From Bog-473 sp963791995 (lineage in GTDB: Bacteria; Actinomycetota; Acidimicrobiia; Acidimicrobiales; RAAP-2), in NCBI GenBank assembly GCA_963791995.1, contig CAWBUQ010000008.1:124001-188000 (forward strand): DNA of 64,000 bases. Direction: 5' to 3'. The position numbers were made by a program, and so were the translations under genes. Numbering within the stretch: the first letter of the stretch is position 1; every line of letters begins with the position of its first letter. This document shows, in pieces, positions 21,245 through 30,810 of the stretch. The notes beneath the pieces are model-generated. The model searched no databases. It was given only the letters and a program-made list of their open reading frames with translations, and was not told the DNA's origin.

Positions 21245-21290
21245 TCGCCGGCCGGTGCCGGTGCGGGGAGATCCCGCTACCGTCGGGTCC

Positions 21291-21716
21291 ATGGACCTCA
21301 CCGACGCACTCGCATTCGCCCGGGACCGTACGCAGGGCGTCCTGGGCACCATCCGCGCCAACGGCCGGCCCCAGCTGTCCAACATCATGTACGTCCCCGA
21401 CGAGGGCGACACGTTCTTGGTGTCCATCACGGACGACCGGGCCAAGACGGCCAACCTGCGGCGCGATCCCCGCGCCTCGCTCTACGTGCCGGGCGACAGC
21501 TTCTGGCAGTACGTGGTCATTGAGGCCGCGGCCGAACTCTCACCGGTGGCCGCCGATCCGAACGACGCCACCGTGGAGGCGTTGATCCGTTACTACGAAG
21601 CCGGGTCGGGCGCGCACCCGAACTGGGACGAGTACCGCGCCGCCATGATCGCCGACAAGCGGATCGCGCTCACGCTGCGGCCCGAGCGGGCCTACGGCTT
21701 GGTGGCGCCGGGCTGA
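21291..21716 (+). CDS. PNPOx-like split-barrel flavin/F420-dependent oxidoreductase
   Basis: The 141-aa product starts MDLTDALAFARDRTQGVLGTI and has the split beta-barrel pattern NGRPQLSNIMYV, TDDRAKTANLRRDPRASLYV and WQYVVIEAAAEL. This is typical of actinobacterial PPOX-class proteins that use F420 or FMN. The substrate is unknown. An upstream in-frame leader is rejected because homology begins at the ATG at 21291. TACCGT lies 7 bp before that ATG, again suggesting a leaderless mRNA. Confidence 0.82.
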   Translation: MDLTDALAFARDRTQGVLGTIRANGRPQLSNIMYVPDEGDTFLVSITDDRAKTANLRRDPRASLYVPGDSFWQYVVIEAAAELSPVAADPNDATVEALIRYYEAGSGAHPNWDEYRAAMIADKRIALTLRPERAYGLVAPG

Positions 21717-21740
21717 GCGCCCGTCGCTGCGGCGGTGTCC

Positions 21741-23829
21741 TCAGCCGGCCGGTTGCGGCTCGGGTTCGGGCTCGTTCGCCGCGGCGCCGGCGCCGTTGCC
21801 CCCGGCCTGCCCCAACGACTCCTCGACGAGCTGTGAGAGGTCGAGGACGCGCACGTCGTCCTCTTTGCTGAAGGCGCGCACGGCGTCGTCGAGCATGATC
21901 ATGCAGTAGGGGCAGGCGGTCGAGACGACGTCAGCTCCCGTGCCGAGTGCCTCTTCGGTGCGCTCCATGTTGACCCGCTTGCCGATCGTCTCCTCGAGCC
22001 ACATGCGGGCGCCGCCGGCGCCGCAGCAGAAGCCGCGCTCCTTGCAGCGCCGCATCTCGATCTGTTCGACGCCGGGGATGGCGCTCAGCACGGTCCGTGG
22101 CTCCTCGATCACGCGGTTGTGCCGGCCGAGGTAGCACGGGTCGTGGTAGGTGACCTTGCCCGAGTAGGCGGAACCGGGGACGAGCTTGCCGTCCTTGACG
22201 AGGTGCTCGAGCAGCTGCGGCGTGGTGGATGACCTCGTAGTTGCCGCCGAGGGCGGGGTACTCGTTCTTGATCGTGTTGAAGCAGTGGGGGCAGCTGGCG
22301 ATGATCTTCTTCGCCCCGACCCCGTCGAGCGTGCCGATGTTGAGCTTGCCCTGCTCCTGGTAGAGGTACTCGTTGCCCAGGCGGCGCACGGGGTCACCGG
22401 TGCAGGACTCCTTGGGGCCCAAGATGGCAAAGGTGACGCCGGCCCGGTGCAACATGCGGGCCGTGGCCTGCACGCCCTTGCGGGCCCGCTCGTCGAGGGC
22501 GCCGGCGCACCCGACCCAGTAGAGGTACTCGACGTCGTCGGGAATGGTGTCGTCGACGACAGGGATCTCGAAGTCCAGGCTCTGCGTCCACTCGGTGCGC
22601 TTGTTCTGGCCGAGACCCCAAGGGTCGCCCCGGTTCTCCACGTTGCGCAGCATGAGGCCGGCCTCGGAGGGGAACTCGGACTCCATCAGCACCTGGTAAC
22701 GCCGCATGTCGACGATGGCGTCGATGTGCTCGATGTCGACCGGGCACTCGTTCACGCAGGCTCCGCACGTGGTGCAGGCCCAGAGCACGTCGGGATCGAT
22801 GACGTTGGGCACCAGCGCCGTCTGCTCACCCTCGCCGCTCATGAGCGGGGTCGCCGACGCGAACATGTTGTCGCGCAGGTTCATGATCAAGAGCTTGGGC
22901 GACAGGGGCTTGTCGGTGTTCCAGGCCGGGCAGGCCGACTGGCAGCGTCCGCATTCGGTGCAGGTGGCGAAGTCGAGCATCTGCTTCCAGGTGAAGTGGC
23001 CGATCTCGCCCACCCCGAACACCGTGTCCTCGTCGACGTTCTCCATGTCCATGTCGGGGGTGTTCCCCAGTGCACCGAGGGCACGCGGCCGCCGCGAGAA
23101 GGCGACATTGATGGGTGCAAAGAAGATGTGCAGGTGCTTCGAGTAGGCGACGAAGACGATGAAGCCCGAGATGATCGCCACGTTGAGGATGAGGAACACG
23201 GTGACCAGGACCGCGTTGGTGCCTGCCCCGAGCGGGTGCAACAACTTGGCGACCGCGTGCGAGGCGAAGGCGCCCCAGCCGTAGGGGAACTGGGTCGGGT
23301 CCGTGTTGACCTGCGCGGCTCGGTAGAGGAGCAGCGTGATCATGACGCCGGCGATCATGAGGAGGACGAGCCAGGCGGCGCCGTTGTGCGAGCCGTAGAA
23401 GCGGGACTTGCGCTCGAGACGGTCCGGCGCGTTCTTCAATCGGATGATGGCGAAGGTGACCAGCGCCACCAGCACGGCGCAGGTGAAGAAGTCCTCAATG
23501 AAGCCGACCCAGTTCCAGGTGCCGATGCCCGGAATGTGGAAGTACTTGTCGAAGAGGTCGCCGTAGGCCTCAATGATCGTGAGGAGCAGGATGGTGAAGC
23601 CCCACATCGTGAAGAAGTGGGCGAGTCCGGGCACGGTCCACTGCAAGAGCTTGCGCTGACCGGCCACCTCGGTGACCTCGGCCTCGGCGCGCTTGCTGAT
23701 CGGACCCCGGGTCCGGGATGGGTCCGCTTTGCCGGAGCGGATCAGCCGGGACAGCCAGTGGAACCGCACGGCGGCGATGCCGAACCCGACCACCGTGACT
23801 CCGATGCCCAGAATGATCCTGATCGGCAC
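21741..23829 (-). CDS. Membrane-bound Fe-S oxidoreductase with two CCG domains, one frameshift
   Basis: The N-terminal 240 residues hold about five membrane helices like a respiratory-chain gamma subunit. Then come two ferredoxin-type clusters (CTECGRCQSACP at 290-301, CTTCGACVNECP at 352-363) and two cysteine-rich CCG domains as in heterodisulfide reductase HdrD and GlpC. The frame breaks near 22225, after YEVIHH. The remainder, including HDPCYLGRHNRV and ERGFCCGAGGARMW, continues in another frame to TGA at 21741. The architecture matches the actinobacterial protein typified by M. tuberculosis Rv0338c. It probably passes electrons between a membrane quinone and an unknown partner. A GAGGAG site precedes the ATG. 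Confidence 0.88.
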
Positions 23830-23933
23830 GAAAGCTCCTCGCTCAATGAGACGTCAAAAAACCAGGGAGGCGGCAGGATTGCGAGCGCCACCTGGGATGT
23901 ACAAGCGCCCAGAGGATAGTGTGACTGCCGCTC

Positions 23934-24004
23934 GCGGGCGTAGTTCAGAGGCAGAACATCAGCTTCCCAAGCTGAGAACGCGGGTTCGATTCCCGTCGCC
24001 CGCT
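23934..24004 (+). tRNA. tRNA-Gly (anticodon CCC)
   Basis: A complete 71-base cloverleaf: acceptor GCGGGCG pairs with CGCCCGC, D arm with GTTCAGAGGCAGAAC, anticodon stem TCAGC/GCTGA around the loop TTCCCAA (anticodon CCC), and T arm GGGTTCGATTCCC. CCA is not encoded. Its 3' half is repeated at 28518, showing that this gene is an integration target. Confidence 0.95.
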
Positions 24005-24010
24005 CTCTCC
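23962..24010. repeat. attL: tRNA-Gly 3' end, left border of an integrated element
   Basis: This 49-bp segment, from the anticodon loop to six bases past the tRNA, is repeated in direct orientation at 28518-28566 with a single mismatch. It lies 0.3 kb from the integrase gene. Together these define the left attachment site. Confidence 0.9.
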
Positions 24011-24281
24011 GCAGGCCCGGGTGGAGACGCAAGATCAGACGCCGAGTCACGCGCGGCGTCGCTCGATCCTGGTGCGTTTCGGTGCGATTCGCGACCCAGA
24101 TGGCGATTTGAACGTCGCGGCGAACGGTCCGGCCGCCCGCCGATCGATCAGGCAGACGCCCCGTGACCACAGATCTTCGAGCGCCCACCGTGCGCTCACT
24201 GGGTAGAGGACCCACGGACGCGAGCGTGGTGCCGAACGGGTGCCCTTCGACACAGGCCGGATTCCTGCCGATAGGGCAGGG

Positions 24282-25614
24282 ATGCCACGACCACGCACTG
24301 GAACGATGACTCAGCGAGCACCAGGACGCTGGCGGCTCCAGGTAACTGGCGACCCGGATCCCATGCAAGGAACCCGGCGGCGACTGTCACGGACGGTCTC
24401 AGGAACCCGGACCGAGGCGCGAGACGCATTACAGCGCATGGTTGTGGAAGTCGGCGCCGGCCTGCACGGTGGGGCGTCGGTGACGGTGGGCCGTCTGCTC
24501 GAACAGTTCCTGCTGGTCGCACGTCTCGCGCCGACGACCCGCCAGGACTGGGAGAGCGTGGTGCGCCAGCACCTCGTTCCCTCCCTCGGCGAGATCCCTC
24601 TGTGGAAACTGACCGCACGCGACTGTGACCAGCTCTACGCAAAGATGGCTGCGAAGGGTCTCGGGCCATCGCGGGTGCGGTGCGCTCACGTGGTCTTGCA
24701 CCGAGCGGTGGCCCAGGCCGTTCGTTGGGGATGGTTGTACGCGCAATCCGGTGTCGGTTGCGACCAGGCCGGAGGTTCCGCGTGCGATCGTCAACCCTCC
24801 CGCCATCCCCGTGGTCCGGAACTTGCTGGCAGCAGCCGCAGACGCTGACCCGAGTCTGGCCACCTGGCTCCAGATTGCAGTCGCAACGGGCGCTCGACGA
24901 GGCGAGATCTGCGCACTTCGCTGGGCGGATGTCGACCTCAATGATGCCACCGTTCGCATCGAACGATCCGTCTCCGCCACCAAGAACACGGGCATCATCA
25001 TCAAGTCCACCAAGACCGGACGAGTACGCCTTGTCTCGCTCACCGACGACGCCGTTGACGCGCTCAGAAGTCACCTCCTGCGTGCGCATGAGATCGCCTG
25101 CACCGTCGGTCGAAGCGTCGAGTCGGAAGACCTGATCTTCACGAACGACGGCCAGGGACGACAACCCTGGCGACCTGAACTGGTAAGCCGCCGATGGGAA
25201 CGTCTGCGTCGGAAGGCCGGCGTAGGTGGCGTGCGCCTTCACGATTTGCGACATTTCGTCGCTACCGAGCTGTTAAGCGCGGGAATCGACGTTCGTACCG
25301 TCGCCAATCGTCTCGGTCACGCCCGCACCTCGACCACCCTCGACATCTACTGGGCCTGGGTCCCCGCACGTGATCGGGACGCAGCGCTTCACCTTCAAAC
25401 GGTCCTCGGGCAGAGCACATCGCCGCACTCCGATGCCGCAGGAGCCGAAGCGGCGCTGCACCGCTGCGAGCTCACGGTGGAGGTGCAGGCGAGTCGGGAA
25501 GGTCAGCAATCACCGCAAGGATTTCGGGAGCCACCCAAACCACGCGGCCACCCCGTCCGATCGCTCCCATCTCACGTATCCAACCGCGCCGCTCTATCCC
25601 TCGGAGGAGATTGA
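24282..25614 (+). CDS. int: Tyrosine recombinase / integrase, one frameshift
   Basis: The N-terminus (MPRPRTGTMTQRAPGRWRLQ, then QLxRTV-like RRLSRTVSGT) is the AP2-like DNA-arm domain of phage-type integrases. A core-binding SAM-like domain follows (FLLVARLAPTTRQDWESVVR), and then the catalytic domain with Arg in ATGARRGEICALRW, HDLRH, LGHARTSTTLDIY and its tyrosine. The frame changes once near 24735, between RWGWLY and RNPVSVATRPEV. The C-terminus from about 25480 runs antisense into the Fic gene, so the last 45 residues may be spurious. It should recombine the tRNA-Gly sites that flank the element. Confidence 0.88.
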
Positions 25615-26647
25615 GTGCACCGGGCTGCGTGATGTCGAGTTCACTTTGAACATTTCGAACGGTGACGAATGGGTTGGCCATCAGGAGTTCGACGACTTCT
25701 GGTGCTCTGCTCCTCGTCGTCGCAAGGCCTCGTCGGTACTTCTCGCGAAGGTCAGCAAGACGTTCGGCTCGTTCGACGGCATCGGTCGCTTGATGCGCCA
25801 CCGCCGTGAGGAAGAACTGCAGCCATTCCTGCAACTGGCCCCTCTCCCTCACCGCCTGGAGCCGGTCGTAATACTCGCTTCGATGCGTCTCGAAGTATGC
25901 GCTCAGATACAGCAGTGGTTGGGGAAGGAGGTCCTGCTGGACCAAGTAGAAGACACAGAGCAAACGGCCGAGACGTCCATTCCCGTCGAGGAACGGGTGG
26001 ATCGTCTCGAATTGGTAGTGGGCGAGACCACAGCGCACGAGTGCCGGTAGCCGCACGTCCTCGTTGAGAAAGCTCTCGAGGTCATCGAGGAGCTGGCCCA
26101 TCTCGTCAGGGAGTGGTGGGACATACGTGGCATTGTCCGGGTTGTCTGTGGGGGACCCGATCCAGTTCGGCGTGGACCTGAACTCTCCCGGGCTCCGCTC
26201 CTGACCCCGCACGCCCTCCATGAGGACTGCGTGGACATCACGGATCAAGCGCAGGCAGAGGGGCATGGATTGGAGGAGCCTCAATCCAGAATTGAAAGCC
26301 GCGATGTAGTTCTGCACCTCCTGCACGTCACTGCCGGGAGTACTGAGGCCCGTTGCGCTCGCTTCGAGTACCTCGCTCAGCGACGCCTGAGTTCCTTCGA
26401 TCCTCGAGCTCGCCACCGCCTCGCGGGTCACGTAGGGATTGACGAGTAGATGGGGATTGGGCAGAAGGCGGCCAGCGCCGGCCAACCGGCCCAATGCCGT
26501 GTCGGCCGCTGAAAGGGCGAGGATGGTGTCCGAATCGAGCGACAGGGTTCTGGGGATCGGTTCGGGGACGAAGCGATAGAAGCCCCATCTTCCAGGGCCT
26601 TTGAGGGCGACGCCCATGTCCGGCGCTACAAATCTCGTTGGGTCCAC
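25472..26647 (-). CDS. Fic family protein (putative AMP transferase) with its own inhibitory helix
   Basis: Fic enzymes usually transfer AMP from ATP to hydroxyls of target proteins. The 391-aa protein has the full active-site loop HPFLDGNGRLGR at 217-228 (catalytic His217) and an N-terminal inhibitory motif S80-xxx-E84-G85 (SSRIEG), class II of the Fic scheme, so activity is probably self-restrained. A C-terminal winged helix (about 310-391; FVTVRNVQSELDITQPGALNLL) suggests DNA binding or autoregulation. The start is a GTG with TATAGT 8 bp upstream. It is cargo of the tRNA-Gly element and may act as a stress or defence toxin; the target is unknown. Confidence 0.9.
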   Translation of the reverse strand: MDPTRFVAPDMGVALKGPGRWGFYRFVPEPIPRTLSLDSDTILALSAADTALGRLAGAGRLLPNPHLLVNPYVTREAVASSRIEGTQASLSEVLEASATGLSTPGSDVQEVQNYIAAFNSGLRLLQSMPLCLRLIRDVHAVLMEGVRGQERSPGEFRSTPNWIGSPTDNPDNATYVPPLPDEMGQLLDDLESFLNEDVRLPALVRCGLAHYQFETIHPFLDGNGRLGRLLCVFYLVQQDLLPQPLLYLSAYFETHRSEYYDRLQAVRERGQLQEWLQFFLTAVAHQATDAVERAERLADLREKYRRGLATTRSRAPEVVELLMANPFVTVRNVQSELDITQPGALNLLRGIERRGWIREMGAIGRGGRVVWVAPEILAVIADLPDSPAPPP

Positions 26648-26655
26648 AGAAGGAC

Positions 26656-26685
26656 ACTATAACTGAGATGCCTATACTGTTATAG
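26656..26685 (-). promoter_or_regulatory. Promoter and small palindrome of the fic gene
   Basis: On the minus strand TATAGT (26661-26656) ends 8 bp before the GTG start. Just upstream is a perfect 5-bp inverted repeat CTATA-N4-TATAG (26672-26685). The palindrome is placed to let the Fic C-terminal winged helix, or another repressor, block the promoter. Confidence 0.5.
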
Positions 26686-26939
26686 CGTTACCGGCCATTT
26701 GAGTCTGGTGTTTTACCGTCGCTGATCTCTGCGGCATGTCGTCGGGTCCCCACGTCGAGGGGGTGGATCGTCACAGTCCCGATTACCCCGCTGGACCCGA
26801 ATATCGCGGGCGTTCAGCCAGGCAGCAGGCGCGGAAGGGGCCGTCGATCGACCCCCGAGACGACCGTTCCTCCTCGTCAGAAGCGGTCGCCCACCGTCCC
26901 CAGGGCCAGCGATAGGTTGACCTCAGCAAGGGTCGAGAG

Positions 26940-28295
26940 GTGGATGACGTGGGTGGACAGCGCAAGAAGAAGGGCGGCCGGGTTACTCCCAAAGGTGGTC
27001 ATTTCAATCGACTGAGCACGGCGGAGCGGGCCGGCCTGGAGGACATATTCGAACGACTCCTCCGCTCCGCCCCGAAGGATCTGTCCGACGACATCCCACC
27101 GCTCGCGGTCGAGATGTGGGCGTCGCAGATGTGGTCGATCTGGGCTAGTTCCGAACTCGTCGGCATGGACGCCGTCGAGGTCTTCGCAGGCGGGATGATC
27201 GACTACGCGGCCAGACGGGGCACACCGGCCGCGCTCATTGTCTTGCGGGCCTTGAGCGCCGTCGCCCCCGATCCTTACGGCCCTCGCGCTCGTCGGGAGG
27301 CTGAACGTCTCGCCGTCCGAGGGACTCCCGAAAGATCCTGGGCTCCGGGCCTCGGCACCGAACGGCCCACGAGCGCTTGGGTTTCGTTCGACCCGATCGA
27401 CGACGATGGGGTCTCAGTCATGGTGGGATTCGACGGTCCCGGCAACGAGACCACGATCGGCGTCTATGTCGACCACAATCTCGGCGGGATCGCCAAAGAC
27501 GTCTTCGCTGTGCCGGCCGGAATTGCCGAGGTGCTCGCCGAGCTCCGACAGAACCACAACGAGCCCGGCGACCCGGAATACAAGGAGATCTCCCTGAAGG
27601 AGGCGGCCACCCGGTGGCGGATCGCCCTGGAGATGACCGAGCAGACCTTCGACCCTCCCACCACCGAGGACTTCGACCATTTCCGCGCGCTCGTCCTGGC
27701 ACGCCTAGCCACGCTTCCGGTCGGCGGGAAGGTGCCTCAGACGCCCTCACCCAACGACGAGGAGCGTGATGAGCTGCTCGCCGAATTCCTGGAGTCCGAT
27801 GAGGTGGTCGGGCTTACGGGCGTCGGAGATGGGGACAGCGAGGACACGACGGTCGAAGAACTGGCCGACCAGTTGCTCACCTTCTCGCTCGACTACACGC
27901 TCGGTACACCGCTGCGGTTCAGCCCCGTCATGGTCGAGATCTTCTGTCTCGACTGGGCACCTCGGAAGATTGCCCTGGACGGTGACGCATTCACGCTACT
28001 CCCCGACGTCCTCGCCGCATGGATTCGCTTCGTCGGACGAAGACGGGCCATTCCCGAGCGTTCGATCCGGGCTTCCGTCGACGCGACGTACGAGCTCGCT
28101 CCCGAGATGATCGAGCTGTCCCAGGACCCGGAGGTATGGGGACCGGCGAAAACTATGGCGCTCGCCCTCCAGCAAAGAGGGATCGACATGTCCGATCAGG
28201 CCGCGCTGGACGCCTTCGTCGACGAGGTGAACCGAAGCGGCGGGATCGATGTCCTTGCTGACTCGCTCGTCGAGTCCATTGCGCCTCGACGTTGA
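26940..28295 (+). CDS. Conserved actinobacterial protein of unknown function (451 aa), element cargo
   Basis: The protein starts at a GTG (a second GTG at 26949 is possible). It has a lysine/arginine-rich N-terminus (GGQRKKKGGRVTPKGGHFNR), a helical domain around 25-110, a predicted mixed domain around 145-210 (GVSVMVGFDGPGNETTIGVYVDHN), an acidic middle (about 270-310) and a C-terminal helical domain (VEIFCLDWAPRKIALDGDAF, AAWIRFVGRRRAIPE). The last part resembles a widespread but uncharacterised actinobacterial family I know only as hypothetical. No signal peptide, membrane segment or catalytic motif is evident. It shares the tRNA-Gly element with Fic but is transcribed on the opposite strand. 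Confidence 0.7.
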   Translation: MDDVGGQRKKKGGRVTPKGGHFNRLSTAERAGLEDIFERLLRSAPKDLSDDIPPLAVEMWASQMWSIWASSELVGMDAVEVFAGGMIDYAARRGTPAALIVLRALSAVAPDPYGPRARREAERLAVRGTPERSWAPGLGTERPTSAWVSFDPIDDDGVSVMVGFDGPGNETTIGVYVDHNLGGIAKDVFAVPAGIAEVLAELRQNHNEPGDPEYKEISLKEAATRWRIALEMTEQTFDPPTTEDFDHFRALVLARLATLPVGGKVPQTPSPNDEERDELLAEFLESDEVVGLTGVGDGDSEDTTVEELADQLLTFSLDYTLGTPLRFSPVMVEIFCLDWAPRKIALDGDAFTLLPDVLAAWIRFVGRRRAIPERSIRASVDATYELAPEMIELSQDPEVWGPAKTMALALQQRGIDMSDQAALDAFVDEVNRSGGIDVLADSLVESIAPRR

Positions 28296-28331
28296 TCCGC
28301 CTTCGCCGAAGCGGACGCATCTTCAGGCGTG

Positions 28332-28350
28332 CTCAGCTTGCAAGGCTGAG
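28332..28350 (+). other. Hairpin with anticodon-arm geometry, just after the unknown cargo gene
   Basis: A 6-bp perfect stem (CTCAGC/GCTGAG) encloses a 7-base loop TTGCAAG, the size and shape of a tRNA anticodon arm with TGC at the anticodon position. No acceptor or T arm surrounds it, so it is not a tRNA. It could be a terminator for the upstream gene (stop at 28295) or a tRNA relic. Confidence 0.4.
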
Positions 28351-28366
28351 AACCTCGACCGTCGCC

Positions 28367-28437
28367 GTGCAACAGCGTGCAACAGGCCGCATGGGACCCA
28401 TTTCGTGCAACACGCAACGACAAACAGGGTGCAATAG
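28367..28437 (+). repeat. Direct repeats of GTGCAACAG near attR (candidate integrase arm sites)
   Basis: GTGCAACAG occurs at 28367 and 28377, GTGCAACAC at 28405 and GTGCAATAG at 28429, all in the same orientation and 80-150 bp inside the right attachment site. Short direct repeats flanking the core site are the usual arm-type binding sites of tyrosine integrases. Confidence 0.5.
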
Positions 28438-28517
28438 CGAATACCAGCGGATCCGTGCGAAATGGGTTGAACTGGACTTTTCCGCTTATCCGCAGGTCAC
28501 GGAGAACCCCTCTATGG

Positions 28518-28566
28518 GCTTCCCAAGCTGAGAACGCGGGTTCGATTCCCGCCGCCCGCTCTCTCC
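28518..28566. repeat. attR: 49-bp copy of the tRNA-Gly 3' end
   Basis: It matches 23962-24010 at 48 of 49 positions, in the same orientation, and contains only the anticodon loop onward, so it is not a functional tRNA. It marks the right end of the element. Confidence 0.9.
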
Positions 28567-28876
28567 AAACATCGCAGGTCAGATGACTTTCTGCTCGAGG
28601 ATCGCGAAATTCGCAGGAGGCTTTTGCGCGCAACGAGGAATGAGTTCGTGCCCCAAGAGGGGAACGCTGCCCTTCAAAGTACGCGTTCTCAGCTACTTGG
28701 GCTGTGTTCGCGAGCACGTCGCCGTTGTCTGCTTGGCTAGCTGAGGACGCTATCCATGGTGCGAGCCTGGAACGCCTGCAGGACCTAGGGCAACCTGAGT
28801 ATCGGTTGCCAACGGACCGTCTTTCTGCATCCGTATACAAGCGGAAATGGGGCCCGGGCACTTGTATCCGCGCTCG

Positions 28877-29185
28877 CTACTCCTGCGTGAGTTTGTGTCC
28901 GATACTGGGCGCAATGAGTGACGCGACGTATTGCGGCCAAAGGATCGCTCCATTGCATCGGTGGCGGACATTCGTACCGTCGGCGGCGTTGAAGGACCGC
29001 GCGCGGCTTGAGTATCGGCCGGCTCTCACTTGAAGAGTGTGCTGCCCAGGCCCGACGGGAAGTTCGACCGTCTGGTTCCGATCGATCGATCCGGCAAGGT
29101 TGCCGTCCAAAAGTATTTCGAAGCGGTTGCGGCGAAGGTCAGCGACGCCGGAGGCGGCTCGTTCAAGTACGACAGTGGATGACAT
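28877..29185 (-). CDS. Small beta-rich conserved protein of unknown function
   Basis: The 102-aa protein starts MSSTVVLERA and shows alternating strands: FEILLDGNLAGSI, QTVELPVGPGQHTLQVRAGRYSS, and a Cys-containing NVRHRCNGA. The pattern 'LLDG..VG.I..G...ELPV.PG.H...L' is one I recognise from small actinobacterial proteins, somewhat PEGA-like, of unknown role. The last 25 residues are hydrophobic. It is 120 bp upstream of nothing obvious and runs in the same direction as the PBP gene behind it. Confidence 0.6.
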   Translation of the reverse strand: MSSTVVLERAASGVADLRRNRFEILLDGNLAGSIDRNQTVELPVGPGQHTLQVRAGRYSSRARSFNAADGTNVRHRCNGAILWPQYVASLIAPSIGHKLTQE

Positions 29186-29304
29186 TCCAACCTCCGCATT
29201 TGTGGCCGAATCCAGGGGGCGGATCCATCGTGCCCCACATCAGAGCAAATGGGGCTGTCAGCGACCACCGGCTCGCTGGGATTGCGGTCTACATGGGTTT
29301 TCTC

Positions 29305-30810
29305 TCATCCAGCTCCGGGAGGCAGTGCGGCCTCGAGCACCTTGATCATGATGGGGCCGGCCACGAGTGCGCCGGTGCCGTTGAAGTCCTGGTTCGGGAC
29401 CACCACTGCCACGGCGATCTTCGGGTCGTTGGCGGGGGCGAAGCCGATCATCCAGTCGTCGGTGTTCGCTTGAGGATTGCCGGTCTGGGCGGTACCGGTC
29501 TTGACTGCAGCGTCGAGGTAAGAGGGGAAGTGATCGACCGCGGCCGTGCCTTGCGTGACCACCAGCTGCATGAGTGAGGAGACCTTCGCGGCGGCTTGCG
29601 GCGTGGCCGCGGTCATCCAGGGCGTTGGCGTGTGAGTCGAGACCGCCGCACCTTGGTTCGTGGTGACCTGGTGCACAAGGTAGGGCGCCATGATGACTCC
29701 TCCGTTGGCGATTCCAGCAGCCACAAGCGCGTTCGAGAGTGCGGTCGCCGTCACGTTGTACTGACCGATGGCGGAGTAGGCAAGAAAGGCCTGATTCGGA
29801 GGTGAGATAGAGGGAACCGATGGAAAGTTCGGCGTCGCCACCCACGCCTTCGGTAGATCGATCGGCGGTGTCGAGTTGTAACCGAAGAGCTCCGCTTGCT
29901 TCGAGAGGATCGGTGCACCGAGCGCGATCCCCAACAGTCCATATCCTGGGTCACACGATTCTGGCAGCATGGCCTCAATCGTTCCGCCGCAGAGGGTCCC
30001 GCCGTCATTGGTAAGTGGCTTGTTGGAGTTCGGCAGCTTGGTTTCGGTGGCCTCGGGAAAGGTGAAGTTGGAAAGTTGCGGGGCCAAGTTGTAGACGGCC
30101 GTCGTTGTCACAACCTTGAAGGTCGAGCCGGGGAAGAATGGCTCGGCGGTCGCCAGGGGAAGGCCGGGATAGAATCCTTCGTCGTCCTTGTGGAGGTAGT
30201 CGGAGGTCCAGGCCGCTTGCTGGACACTCTGGCTTGGCGAGGCAAGCGGGGTGGGGTCGAAAGTGGGCGTCGAGAAGTCGGCCACGACCGCCCCGGTCTG
30301 GGGGACGACTGCCACCACTGCAGCGTCTTTGTTGGCCCCCGCAATCTGATCGAGGGCAGCCTTGGCCGCTTGTTGGAGCTTGGGTTCGATCGTCGTGGTC
30401 AGGTCGTCGTATGTCTGTTGTCGTGACTCGAGCCCGAGGACCTGGGAGAAGCTTTGAGGAGGTTCTGTATGTACGACGAGTTGATCGTTGTACTGGTACT
30501 CGAGCCCCGCTGTTCCGTACTCGGTCGAGGCGTATCCCACCACCTGCGAATACAGCGAACCCTCCGGATACTGGCGGATGTAGTGGTACGACCCTGCATC
30601 GTTGGAACGTTCCGATTTCGCGAGCACGGTGCCGTCGGCAGCGTAGATCTCTCCCCGCCGGTTGTCGGCGGTCTTTCCGGCGTTCTTCGGATTGAAGGGT
30701 GAAGCCTGCAGAGCAGGCGCCCTGACGAGTTGGATGTTCACCAATTGCGCGGCCACAAGACCCAAGAAGATGGTCACGATCGCCCCGAGCCAACGAATCC
30801 TGCGCCCCAT
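29305..30810 (-). CDS. Class B penicillin-binding protein (PbpA-type transpeptidase)
   Basis: This is a membrane-anchored peptidoglycan transpeptidase. The 501-aa protein has an N-terminal anchor (about 5-27), the class B dimerisation part with RRGEIYAADGTVLA, and a transpeptidase domain with SxxK S229-T-F-K232, KTG at 437-439 (AAVKTGTAQTG), and S285-C-D287 at the second motif. Most PbpA proteins have SxN there; the Asp form is also found in E. coli PBP2. Actinobacterial pbpA usually sits with rodA and pknB, but here it is alone in a tRNA-bordered segment, so it may be an acquired extra copy. Beta-lactam binding is expected. Confidence 0.9.
   Translation of the reverse strand: MGRRIRWLGAIVTIFLGLVAAQLVNIQLVRAPALQASPFNPKNAGKTADNRRGEIYAADGTVLAKSERSNDAGSYHYIRQYPEGSLYSQVVGYASTEYGTAGLEYQYNDQLVVHTEPPQSFSQVLGLESRQQTYDDLTTTIEPKLQQAAKAALDQIAGANKDAAVVAVVPQTGAVVADFSTPTFDPTPLASPSQSVQQAAWTSDYLHKDDEGFYPGLPLATAEPFFPGSTFKVVTTTAVYNLAPQLSNFTFPEATETKLPNSNKPLTNDGGTLCGGTIEAMLPESCDPGYGLLGIALGAPILSKQAELFGYNSTPPIDLPKAWVATPNFPSVPSISPPNQAFLAYSAIGQYNVTATALSNALVAAGIANGGVIMAPYLVHQVTTNQGAAVSTHTPTPWMTAATPQAAAKVSSLMQLVVTQGTAAVDHFPSYLDAAVKTGTAQTGNPQANTDDWMIGFAPANDPKIAVAVVVPNQDFNGTGALVAGPIMIKVLEAALPPGAG

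Larger units (their letters stand above)
24011..28566. mobile_element. 4.5-kb integrated element in tRNA-Gly (integrase, Fic, unknown protein)
   Basis: The element is bounded by the 49-bp tRNA-derived repeats and carries a tyrosine integrase next to the tRNA, a divergent Fic gene and a 451-aa unknown gene. There is no replication or transfer gene, so it is a small integrative element or a reduced remnant. The integrase reading frame is broken once, which would leave the element immobile if the break is real. Its AT content is visibly higher than that of the flanking operons. Confidence 0.85.

Noticed and set aside
24625..25614. Two separate integrase genes
   Set aside because: The two overlapping frames are the N- and C-terminal parts of one tyrosine recombinase and meet at a single-base shift near 24735.
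28332..28350. A tRNA-Ala(TGC) gene suggested by the anticodon-arm-like hairpin
   Set aside because: No acceptor stem, D arm or T arm can be drawn around it.
28367..28437. The GTGCAACAG repeats as a CRISPR array or plasmid iterons
   Set aside because: The repeats are 9 bp with irregular spacing and there are no spacers, cas genes or replication gene nearby.
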